From Saxidomus purpurata (Eukaryota; Mollusca; Bivalvia; Venerida; Veneridae), in assembly GCA_022818135.1 (NCBI GenBank), contig JAFMSR010000015.1, positions 34,565,239-34,629,238 of the forward strand: a stretch of 64,000 nucleotides of DNA, in the 5' to 3' direction. The notes under the pieces were generated by a model, which saw nothing but the letters and a program-made list of their open reading frames with translations, did no database searches and was not told where the DNA came from. The translations under genes were made by a program, and so were the position numbers. Numbering within the stretch: the first letter of the stretch is position 1; every line of letters begins with the position of its first letter. Shown piece after piece: positions 46,201 to 58,399 of this stretch.

Positions 46201-49200
46201 AGCGATTAACCGACAAAAACAAAATAACAAATGTAACAAAACAACCTGTTATAAAAGAAATACATGTGAAAGCAATATTGTATATAAATAGCAACATAAA
46301 ACATCAGACAAAATGGATCACAGATAAAAGCAGAATGCAAGAGAAGTTCCTTTCTAAAGAAGTGAGCAGTAACATGATAATCTTGAGACACTTTCATTAA
46401 CAAGCATACAACATAAATACACACAAAGATATGGGAAACTAAGAATTTAGAACTACACAGCTGGATATTTAGTAAAAGAATTAATTGTAAACATCTTGGC
46501 ATGTACAAACACCATTGTAACACATTGATAAGAAAAATAGGTAATAGTGTGGAAAAGCTGATGACCTTGACCAAAGCCCTAAAACAGCCATAAGGAAAAA
46601 GAATAGATACTGACAGCGATATGAGAATTAAGTCTTACATGTTTAACAGAAGGTCAATAGTCATTGTTAGTTGGAACGAAAGTCGTAAATTTGGACACCG
46701 ATACCGTGTCCGTCAAGGACGTACATTTTTACCCACTCCCTTTTCTCTTTATCATAAGACTGTCAAGATTGTCCTCTGTGCTGATGAACTTGTGCTCTGG
46801 TTTCACAATAAAGCATGCACAAACTGCCACTTACAGGATGTAGCAAGCTGTTGACGTGCATTTAACATGGACTGGATAATAGTGTGCACAATTCTTTTCA
46901 TGGTTTACATAAGTAGAAGGTAAATACACTAAACGTCTTATAACTCTATGCACACTGTCACCTAGGCAGAAGGCCGGTATACCATAAAGATTGGTTGCAT
47001 TCCTGTGTTTGAGGTACCGGTAAAAGACTGAAGTAGAAGGCGTCACTGTATATGGGTGTAATATTCAAATTATATGGGTGTCAAAACTTAAAGTTAGGCC
47101 CGAAGGAAGCTAGTTATAATTCGGAAGTTAGCTGACATCAACTATGGAGCAAACGAGAAGAAAGTGGACACAGTTTACGCGGGAACATTAAAGTCCCACT
47201 TTCGAAACGGCTCTGCAAACTTGGGTTATATCATCGGCACATGCCCTGATATTGAACTCGATATTACCTAGGTCCAAATGTATATTATGACCCAGTTATT
47301 AGATATAAGACATGCGTAATTTGCCTCGTCAAAATGATCCAACAAACGGTTTACATAATACATTATAAAGATCAGTGCTTAAAACTCCGCCCTGTGTTAC
47401 ACCCTACTGTATACAGAAGGGGATCCTCTTTACTGTCATATTTAGTTATAGTTGTCTGATTCAATTGGTAATGCTGAAATGTGTTCTTTGAAACTTTTAC
47501 CTATTTCATCCGGTCTCGAATGTTTTGTTTTCCTTTGTTTACCGTTTATTGACCAGCTTGTGAAACATCTTAGAGTCTCGAGTCCAACTACTGATAACAG
47601 CCCCTCTGAATTTCCCCTCGATTCATTCAGATAAATGATAATGAGTTATTGATATCTTGTAGTTAACTTTATTTTGGATTATCTCTATAATTGTCTATGA
47701 AAATTTCATCTGGTTTGATATAAATTCATTCCATACATCAGCTTAGAGTTGGATTTCATTGTTCTTATTTTCTGTGAAAAAAATATTTGTAGTAGCTGTA
47801 ACATGATTTACAGAGGTTAACCTTCGATGTTCAATTTACTTCCGACGAGTTTTAATTTTTTTCTTCAAATGTGTCTCATAGTTTATTGTCAATTCTTCCA
47901 CATTCATTTTTAGTTTTAGACTTGGGTATTTGTATTTTTATCTCATTGTCTCTTGTTTGTTCATATATGAAATCTGTATCGAGTAATGGACTGAAACTTT
48001 GATAATTGGATCTTTTACAACTTCTCATTTGTGAATAGTTCTAACTGAATCGGCTTGAAGAATATGTTTTCACTGAAGAATAATATATTATCTGATTTGA
48101 TTTGATTTGAAGGAAATGTTATAAAGGTCCGTCCATGAGAGCAGTTTTATTAGCTTGTATTCGTGGATGAGACCTCGGCATGTCCGCTACGTGTTTGTCT
48201 GTGTCCAAAATAGGAGAGAAATTCAAGCCAGTTTAAGCCAAAGAGTGATTTTGATTGGTTGCCAAAGAGTAGGTCGATCACCTCGACCAATGAGATCCGT
48301 GAGTGCAATTGACCAAGTAATAGACAAGTATTGATCTGAAGATAGACCATGCGTATCGACAAAAGAGACAAACGCGATAAAAAAGACAAATTACCCACAT
48401 CAGACAATTTGGGGACTTGTTGATGACATCGATAATTAAATGACGTTATTGAGAACAAAGTTTACGTCAGTTATATTTCATTCAAACAGTGTGTTACATC
48501 ATCATTTGAACAAAACGTCTGGTTTGCATAATATCGGTACTAACTATCTACATACATTGTATCTTCCTTTGGTGTCAAACCCCTCGCGGGAACGTCGTCA
48601 TTTGGCGCGTCGGCCACAAAGATTAGAACACTCAAATATAACAGAAAGATTAAACGCAAAAGAAGAAAAACTAGGCTTGGTAAGAAGTGTAAAATGTAAA
48701 AGCAGCTAGCTGTACAACTAGGTAGAGACATGATTGATGCGGCAAATGGCCGCATTGAACTGCTCTAGGGTAGGGGAGTTGGGAGGCTGGTGGGGGATAG
48801 GGGAGTTTGGAGGGGGTGGGGCGGGGTGGTAAGATGGTTCCAGTGGTATATAGTTCTGGGGAAGAAGGAGTACTTAAAATAGACTGTAGTTGCTGTGACT
48901 AACTTATAGCTTGAGGAATGAAAGTGGCGTGTGCTGCAGGATAAGCTTGGAACCGGCTAGGTAGCTTTCAAATGGGATAGCAACTAGTTCATTATGGATT
49001 TTATACATAAGAGATGATCTGTTGTCAATACGCCTAAGATCTAGTCTGCATAGGTTAAGGGAATGGAGCCATATTCCACACGGCTGGGGTCACACCAGGG
49101 TACCTATAAAAAGAGAAAATAAAAAATCGAAATAAAGAAAACAACAAAGTTTGACGCTAGAAGACCCCTTAGAGCATTAACTGCGTTTACGTAATAATCT

Positions 49201-49771
49201 TAATATGACATAAATTTAAATAGGTATTTGGTTTTACATGCGTTCAAATCCAGCATATTCTTGGGGATCGCTTCTGTTTTCAAGAATAGTACGATTATTT
49301 TTGGAGTCGGCGAATAATAATTAAATTCACGGATGTAGTCTACAGATTGTTCAAATCTATTATCTCACATGGAGACCTGTTGTGTACAAGCACAGTTTAA
49401 ACTGAAAACAGTTTGAATAGTTACTTTGGAATTTTTCATAGTGTCGTCATCTAGGTGCTGTTACCGGTAAACAGTACGTAGTCGGGAATATATTTTGCTC
49501 GAAAGACTTCCTGCAGGGCCTCATAACTTGTGCTAATTGTTTTCCAGGGGAAGTTACTCTTAGAGGAATCTTTTGCTGCAGGTAATTTGACAGCAGTTTG
49601 TGTATACCTGTCAAAGTGGTACCAAAGTTTGTTGGCTTCACATCAATGGCACACTAACTGTGTATAACGTGACAATGGAATATAACGATAATGGAGTTTT
49701 GAAGTCATGACGTTTTTCTGGATTTTGATGTGAAATTTTGAGCATTTTACCGGTTTACAAAGACAGAAATA

Positions 49772-49889
49772 ATGGCATCTGCAAAAGTTGCCAAAGTTAA
49801 AAAACAGTCGGGCCCCAATGGCAAAAAAGTGTCGGAAAATTCAGAAGAAGGAAAGACACTTACAGATTACGACATTTTATCTACAATAG
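49772..49889 (+). CDS. PRKX: PRKX copy B exon 1 (start codon)
   Basis: ATG in the context AGAAATAATGG; encodes [20 protein letters not shown] then [19 protein letters not shown], with G left over before [15 protein letters not shown] joins directly to the exon 2 glycine loop. The basic N-terminus is family-variable. Confidence 0.9.
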
Positions 49890-52800
49890 GTAAGCTGGTG
49901 AAAGAATTGACAGTTATGTTTTTTTATATAAAAATCTCTTAACAATGATAAGTGCTATTTTTGACTGAGAGCTGTAACAGAATGGCATTTTTTGCACCTT
50001 TTTATTATCCAACATATCCCCATAATTGTAGCTTTTTATTAGAATAGCAATAGGTAAGATGATGAAAGAATAGTCTAACTATTTCGACTTCGAAGGCAAA
50101 CCGAATTTATAGGCTGATATTTTATAGTTGTTCACCTTCTAGCTAGAGGTGTGACAGTTATAAAATATCAGATCTGTGAAAGGGGTCGCACTGAAACGCC
50201 AAATCAATTAGGCTAGTGAAAGAATTGACAGAATTGATTATCTGTTCATGTACATATGATCACAAGAATGTGATAGAGCTGAATCAAATGTCCACCAAAG
50301 AAAATACGTTTTTAACATTTGGTAAGTTGACTGCTAAATTAAAATGTGTGAAGAAGTAATTGAGAAACTCTGTAGTAGAGAAGATGGCAAATAATTATGT
50401 CTACAGTGGGGTACAAATTTTAATAACATGAAATATTTCATGACACTTTAATTAAATCATGAGAATAGAATATGTATTCTCGGTTTCAATTCAGACGTCA
50501 TGACATGCATGATACATTTTTGTACTTGTGTTGATAAAATGATTCATGTGGTCAATGGGTGTTAAATCGACTTTTATCGTTGAACTGTATACAACTTTAC
50601 TTTAAATTTTAAAACAAAGAATGAAAAAAGAAGAATATGTTAAAGATCTGAACATTGTTGTATTAAATTTCTGAGGATTTTGATAACTTTATATGTTTTA
50701 AATAGTCAATGTATGTTTTGTATTAACAAAGAAGCTTAGTAACAATGAACACCAAGTTTCCCTGTTTCCTGAAGGAAGAAAAAATGTGGCACCCAATAAT
50801 CTGGTTGGTATATAGATACAGTTGGTGAGCTACTAAGTTTTTATATTTTTTAGCCTAAGCTACTGGAAGAGATTGACAAAAGTGACATCATCTGAATCTC
50901 TTTGATCTTAGAATGTTCAGTGTACAGGCTTTGTAAATGTTACACTTTCCATGTCTAGTTGTGCTGTTGTTAAGAGACACTGAAAATAGAAGACTTATTA
51001 AGTGTAGTTTAGCATCAGTTACAGGTAGTATATTGTAATTTAAGTCTACAGCAATACATATGTATAAAATCAAAATTTTACAATGATATGCCCATGTGTC
51101 TCATAAATTAGACTGGCATTGCAGGCATTCCACAAAGTGCTTAACTTTTAAAATCATATGTTTTTCAACATTGTTGGAAGTGGAAGAAGAGTTTGAAATG
51201 TTAGTGACAATATTTAGGGTTTTGATTCCAATTCTTTGTATTTGCCCTAATTGTCCATTATAATAATATAGCTGACGTGTAAAAAAAGTTCTTTGAATTT
51301 GTATATATGGCTGTTTAGACCCCATCTATGAAAGAGCCAGTCACTTATCAGAGAGAGAGAGATAGCCATCAATTTTCATTACCTGTATATGCTATACTTA
51401 CTAACAACTGGGTGAGCTGGGGGCAGATTTAGCATCAAACTTTTGTCCAAAGACAGGTCTCAAGTGGCCTGGAATGGATCTTCTGGATTACTTTGCTTGA
51501 ACATGTTATCTTGTTAACTACTACGCTACTGTGGCCCTTACACCTCTTAGACTCTTACATGACTTAAACCCTAATCCCACTGAGGTCCTTACACTCCGTA
51601 GACCCTTACTACACAGAGGCCCTTACTCCACTTAGACTCTTATACAACCACTAAATAGGCCCTTACACCTATGAGGCCCTTACACCCTTGAGGCCTTTAC
51701 ACCCTTGCACCACTGAGGCCCTTGCACCACTGAACCCCAGAAGTTATTACACTTAGACCCTTACACCCTTACAGCCTTGAGGGCCAAACAGCACTTAGAC
51801 CCAAATCAAATCAAATTTTATTTCATGTCGATATATCAATACAATAAACGTAAGCTATGCATAGCTATTGACAACTAGTGACCCTTACACCACTTAGACC
51901 CTTACAGCCTTGAGGGCCAAACAGCACTCAGACACTTACACCACTCAGACTCTTGCACCACTTAGTCAATTGGTCAATTTTATAAAGGTTTGTAGCACCT
52001 TGATCCACACTGTAAATTATTCCAACACTATAATGATTTTATACATGATATATGTATTTATAACAGCATATTTTTTACACCAGTGTAATGTTGAATATTT
52101 GTGGAAGTACATGTGGTTTGTAAATAAGCAAAGATTGAACTTGAGTGTTTCACAGAAACATTGTATGTTTATGCTTGTTAGCCAGCTTTTATAGCCTGTG
52201 TTTGGCATAGAAAGGGAAACAGTCTGTAGGTCTGTTGACATGCACACTTTGATGGTAAACACCTGTGTGTTTTTTTTTCTAAACCATATACCATAGGGAA
52301 CAGACACAGTAAGAGGACTTCCAATTTGCTGGTTTATGCAGTATTTTCTTCTAGAACTAAGAGATTATGTCAATCCTGAATTTGCTAAAGCCTAAATCTC
52401 TAAAGAAGACTTGTCCAGTATCCAGTCTTAGTTGTAACAGAGGTACCCTCTGAAAATTTACTGATTTAAAGATACAATGTCAAAGAAAATGAGGTTTCAA
52501 TTTTTTCAAAAGTCAACACATATCTTAGAATATGTCATAAAAATATGATCGGCAAGCAATGTGTTCTCAAATTGTGAGCAACAATTGAAAAATGTTTTAC
52601 AAAGTTATGTAGAAACTTGAAAAGATGTGGGTGGTCTTTTTGCTGTTATGCTGAACAGAGTCAAAAGCTTAACTTTAATATATCTGCAGTCCTGCAAAAG
52701 TGGCACTTCATTCTTGCCAAAGACTGAATTATATAACATGTTTTAGCCATTTATTTGATACAACATGAAAATACATGATGAAAAATTATATCTATCTAGG

Positions 52801-55800
52801 TCTTAGTAATGTGCCTTGAAGGAGGAACAGTGTAGATCATGGTAGGACTCCCAAATGAGTAGTCTCAACATTTAGCCAGATTCTGCAATATTTTACTATT
52901 TGTAAGCCGAGATAAAAGTACAAAAAATCTTTCTCTAATTTAAATATTATCCATAATCATCATGCAGAGTTTGGTCATTTAAGATAGAAGCTAAGATAAA
53001 AGTACAAACAAAACGGAGCATGATTAAATATGCAAAATTTTCAATGTATTGTGAAAGCTTGCAATAAAAGCCAAATTAAACTTGAAGATACTGATTTATA
53101 AGCACATAATATTTTTACTACTTGCACCAGTGGTGCCTGTTTTAAGTGCAATCTTGAATTAAACCTTGAGTGTTCAAACAGCATGCTGTCTTTAATATAA
53201 CTGTATGCTGTGAAGGTAAAATCCAGAAATGGGTGTTACAGTACTGCAGATTGGTTTCTACTTGAATTTATGATAACCCTTGAGCTGGAATCTCAGTTTC
53301 ATATGCTAACTGTTGCTAACAGTTACTGTTGGTTGCTTGCTAAGATTATGCATAGATTGAAAATTTCACCCCTAAACAGCTACTAAGATGATGTTCCCAT
53401 GTAGTGAAAGATTTTGTTTTTAGGGTGGGGCGGGGGGGGGGGGGAGTACATTTAGCAGTATCAAATTTTGTTCTCCAATATAAGATCATCTGACTTTTTG
53501 AGTTTGAGTTTTAGCACCTATTCACCATCGTATCAAGATGAATGTATTGTAAGTTTCATAACATTTTAAAGATCTATCTTGATTTTTGTCTGAGTCCAGG
53601 CCTTGAGAGCTAAGAAAATCCTGTTTGCTAAGTTTTGTGTCTACTTTTCTGCTAATGTGTCAATGCTATAAGCTTTAAAACTTTACAATTGTATTCAACT
53701 ATATGTTAAGATGAATGCGTTTTGCAAGGTTTTGCAACCTTATGACATATTTTGCAAGAGTTGTGGCCCTTTTTAAACTTGAAAATATTATCTTGATTTA
53801 AGTCTATTTTTCTCCTGAAGTATGTATCAAAGCTACATTTATATACTACATTAAAAGTTAGAATACTAGTATTCTTGATTATGTGCAATGTTTTACATAC
53901 TGCATGTTGTGCATGAGTGATATATAGGTATTGCAGAATCGAATTTTCATCATGTTTTGTCTTCTGGCTAGGTATTGAAGCCATTGCCATGATTGCTTGA
54001 ACTTTGCTTTACATTAAAATTTACTTTTTTTGTTGAAATACTGAGGTCATATAGTGAGGTCATAGAAATAGTCAAAAAAATTCATTTTGAAAAAACAACA
54101 TAAGGTGTTGGTAGTGCATTTTGTACAGGAGTGAATATGTCTGTAAAATATGAATTACAAACTTAATTTAGATCAAAGAAAATTCATTAGAATTCTATTT
54201 TCCAGGATAATAGAAAACTTTTGATGTGATGAAGAAAAGGCATTTGGAATCCATGCTGGTGTGGAATATTTCCGGGAATATTTTTTGTCTTTGTTCTTTG
54301 CAGCAGCTGTCAATAATTAACACTAAAGCAGGATCATTTTAGCACAGGTCAATAAAAAAACCATACCTTTATTGATACATAGCAGTAAATATTTTATGAA
54401 AAATGTAACAGTGTTGTTCTTTGTTCTATTGAGATAAAAAATCTTTTTATCTTTCTGAATTGTGTTTGCATAAAAAAAGCTCGTTATTTATAAAGTTTTG
54501 GAATATAGCCAGCCAAACTCTGCTTTGGATTGTTTTATTTTTCTGTTTTTGAAAGAATGTGTTGTGGGTTTTGTTCTTTTTTCACCACACTACATGTAGG
54601 TAGACAACTTCATTCTGAAGGAATTCTTCTGAAATGAAGCAGCTGATCTCTGAGCCCCCGTGTTAAGAGATCAAGGCGGAGGATGGGTGTGCTTATCTAT
54701 ACAGTCTGATAATCTATATCTGTTTGTTTGTCTGTCACAGACTGTGTACATGTAACATTCAAGCACTTGTAATTGTAGTAGTACAGTCTATTTCCTCTTC
54801 TTTTTACAACAGAAGTGTTGGTTTTTCTCTCAGCAGGGCTCATTTGCTCACAACACACGTATTGATTTAGTTGCTTAACAAACTGTAGCATACTAAGTTT
54901 CAAGATTTTTGCCAATCAGGATTTTACAAACGCCTTTGGCCACATATACATGTATATATATAATAGCACAAGTACAGTGTACTGCACTTAATGAACTGAA
55001 TAGATGGAGTCGCCGTGGCACAGAGGTAGCGCATTTGCCTCAAGATCAAAGAGCCCTGGGTCGATCCCTACCATAGCCATGTCGATAGTGTCCTTAGGCA
55101 AGACACAAACAATTCCATATTGCCTCTCTCTCTTTGGGGTTGATTCAATCTGGAATGTATCTGGAGAGCGATTAATCTAAGTTGTAAGAACTTGTTTCGC
55201 AATCGAGAATAAATAAATAAGTATATAATATATATATATGAACCCGTTCACATACTGGTTCTTGCTGCTTTGATGAGTCTAAAACCCTTTTCATAATAAA
55301 TTTCAAAAGAGAATCCCCGCAACAGCTTTGCTGCGTCTATTATGACTAAAATTTCAAAGTTTTCATACTCTTTTATTTCAATTATTATAACACCACAATC
55401 AATTTCAATAGCACGTTAATTATTGAAGCCGTCTGTAAAGAAATTTTAAAAGAAGTGACAATAATTAATGATTTTTTTAATATTGATTTACGTAATGAGA
55501 AAATGAACAATTTGTCAATTTGACATCAAGCAAACATAAAACCTTAAGAATTTAAAAAGATCTATTTTACCAAAAAAAAGTAAGATTCCATTTACAGGTG
55601 AACGGATTACTTGTTATATAGTGAATTTTGAAGAAAGAAAAAGTAGGCCATTAAAGCCCATTGAAGGTATTAGGGATTTAAAAAGTATTCATTAAGTGGA
55701 TATTCCAGTATACGTATTTAATTAAGCATTGGTGTACAAACAGACACCCTGCTAGTATCATTGACTGAGTAAAAAATACTTTGACCTATAAAATCGTCTA

Positions 55801-58366
55801 ATCTATTGCAAACCCAAGGCTTTTTATGATCTTGCAAAAAATTCAGTTAATCTGTATGAAAGTATGTTGTTCATTCTATAACCAACAGTTTTGTATAACA
55901 TTATTTATAGTAAATGTGACTCCTGGTGTAACAGTGACAATATATATGTCTGTGACCCGTTGTCACAGCTGAGTGACATTTTGTTTGATAAAAGACAATT
56001 TGAGCTGTTTATTTTCTTTCATCGGAGTTGGGTAAATAAACTGTTTGGTAACTTTCGTTCTTGAATAATTACATTATTACTCGAACTGCATTCTTAAAAG
56101 TGGCAATGCCAGGACTGATGTCCTTCTATGAGGAAAACTTTCTTTTTTTGCTATGATGCAAAACAAACAGAATTGCACCAGTGTTCAAATATTATAGTTA
56201 TAGTTTTGAACAAGACAAAATCTCTATTGTCGACTTAATTGCTTGGAGCTTAGTAGGTACTTAGACATTAAATAATTATATTATACTTGCAAAGTTTTAT
56301 GAATAGCTGCTCTCACATCATACTAAATGTATTTGTTTGATTAAAATGGGTTTTATTTGCATTACATGCTATTGATATATTTACAATTCCCTAGTATAAT
56401 AAAGGGTGAAGAGTTATGTCTCTAATTCTCATGAAAATACTTTGAGCAAAATAATCTTTGTTAAAGTTTATTTTGAATTTATTTTGAATTTACCAGTTTT
56501 CCCACATTTTCTGGATGTGTTTTTGAATGGTGTTGGTTACTATATATAAGTACAGGTACAACCTAATATTAAATGTACTTGAGACTATAATTAAAGCATT
56601 TGGTATCCTCAGAAGACTAAGCTGTAACCTTCCGTAATAACCCTCAATCTCTTTGCATCTTGTGTTATTGTACATGTAGTCTGGAATGGAACGTACGTGT
56701 AGTCAGGAGTAGGACATTCCTGTAGTCTAGAGCAGGAGGTATGTGTGGTCAGGTGCAGGACTTACATGTAGTCTGGAGCAGGACTTATGTGTAGTCCGTA
56801 GTGGGATGTACATGTAGACCGTATGTGTAGTCCGAAGCAGGACAAACGTGTAGTCTGGAGCAGGACGTGTGTGGGACATAGTGAATTCAGTATATCTGTT
56901 AAAGTTAAACATTTCAGTATTGCTTGCCTAAACTTAATGTACACATGCCAACACAACCTTCTCACCAGTACTTTTAGTGCTTTGATTATAAAGGTGGTCA
57001 CGTTAGCCTTAAATACTGACCAGTGCTGTTTCATGTGGGGTAAGCGCATGAAAAATATATGTCATATTCAATAAAGAAGGAGATACAACATTCATGCGCT
57101 TACCCCACTTGTAACAGTAGTCTAAAGCGGGATGTACATGTAGTCTGGAATGGGAGTGTGGTCTGGAGCCGGACGTATACGTGGTCGGGATTGTCACTAG
57201 CTTGTGTTGTGAAGCGGGACGTACATGTAGTCTGGAGCGGGATGAGAATGCATGTCAAGACAAAAAGATCAAGCAGGCTTCATTTCATCCAGTCATATCC
57301 CATTTGTTTTCATACCTGAAGGATGTTACATCAGAGTGCACTTAATGTGGCATTTTGACTCATTATGACTATATGCCTCTGATGCCACGTAGATGATGCA
57401 GTTCTATTATTATTACATCATTGAATTTAACGTGTTGTTGTCTTTTCTAAGCATTCTTAATAACCTAAGCATTTAATCCTACCTGTGCATGTTCGCGCAT
57501 TTCGCACAAGTCAGGTTGTTCACAGGAGTCTTTCCAATTTTCTATTCTACTTAGGTAGGCACAAATATCAACATTTTGCATATGCTTGGAAGCCCTGCAT
57601 CTTGAGAAAGTCTGTATTATATGTCTGGTTTGAATGTGTTTGAATATAATAATGGCATTTAATTGAGACAACAGCTCACTGTAGTTTATACAGTTGTAAA
57701 GTGCATAAAACATTCTCAATGTTTTTGAGAAACAGTGTATTAGCAGTTTATATTCAATATGTTTATTGGTCAGTTTTTAAAGATTTGATTAGACAGAAAT
57801 AGCTACAAACATATGCTTGTACATGACAGAGGATGAATGTGAGTCATAGCGAGAACTATACAGGTGAGAGATACTTGTACCTACACATGAGATCATAGCC
57901 ACTGATTGTACCCACATCTGATATATACCTCTATACCGCCTCTACTCATACCAGGCCACAATAAACTAAATTGTATCATATCAGTATATTAGGGTTTTAT
58001 CGTTGGTACCAGTTTCCCACATGACCAACGGTTACTTATTTTAGGTTTCGGAGGATAGGACAAGATACAGAAAGCGTCCAAATTCCAGAGACACCCTTGA
58101 TTCTTTTAACATGCCAGGTGCATATAGCACCCATACATGGGACCTTGGTTTAAGTCTCATCCGAAAGACTGTTAGTAATTTTTAATTGGTTAGTCCCGGT
58201 AATACTACAAGTAGAAGAAATCCCACAATTCCTTTCTCACAGACTGGTCTGGGCTACACCAGACAAGTTACAGACTGACTGTGTCTCAAATTTCTAAATA
58301 AAAATCAAGTGGGCAATCAGTTGTTGCAAAAAAGTAACCAGAAAATTCTCAGGTGGCTTAATACAT

Positions 58367-58399
<33 letters not shown>

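Larger units (their letters stand above)
45522..49771. other. Divergent intergenic region IPO5 / PRKX copy B
   Basis: About 4.2 kb between opposing start codons. The first 500 bp beside IPO5 hold a GC-richer 5' flank with TTGACCTTTGACCC (45553-45566), then a SINE split by a MITE. 46200-48100 shows nothing recognisable. 48560-48620 is locally GC-rich (CGCGGGAACGTCG, GGCGCGTCGG) and 48760-48830 is G-rich; either could mark promoter DNA but no TATA or initiator could be fixed. Short ORFs here do not resemble known proteins. Confidence 0.5.

Noticed and set aside
48440..48709. 89-residue basic ORF upstream of PRKX copy B
   Set aside because: Not recognised, no splice or start support, and composition follows a locally GC-rich stretch.
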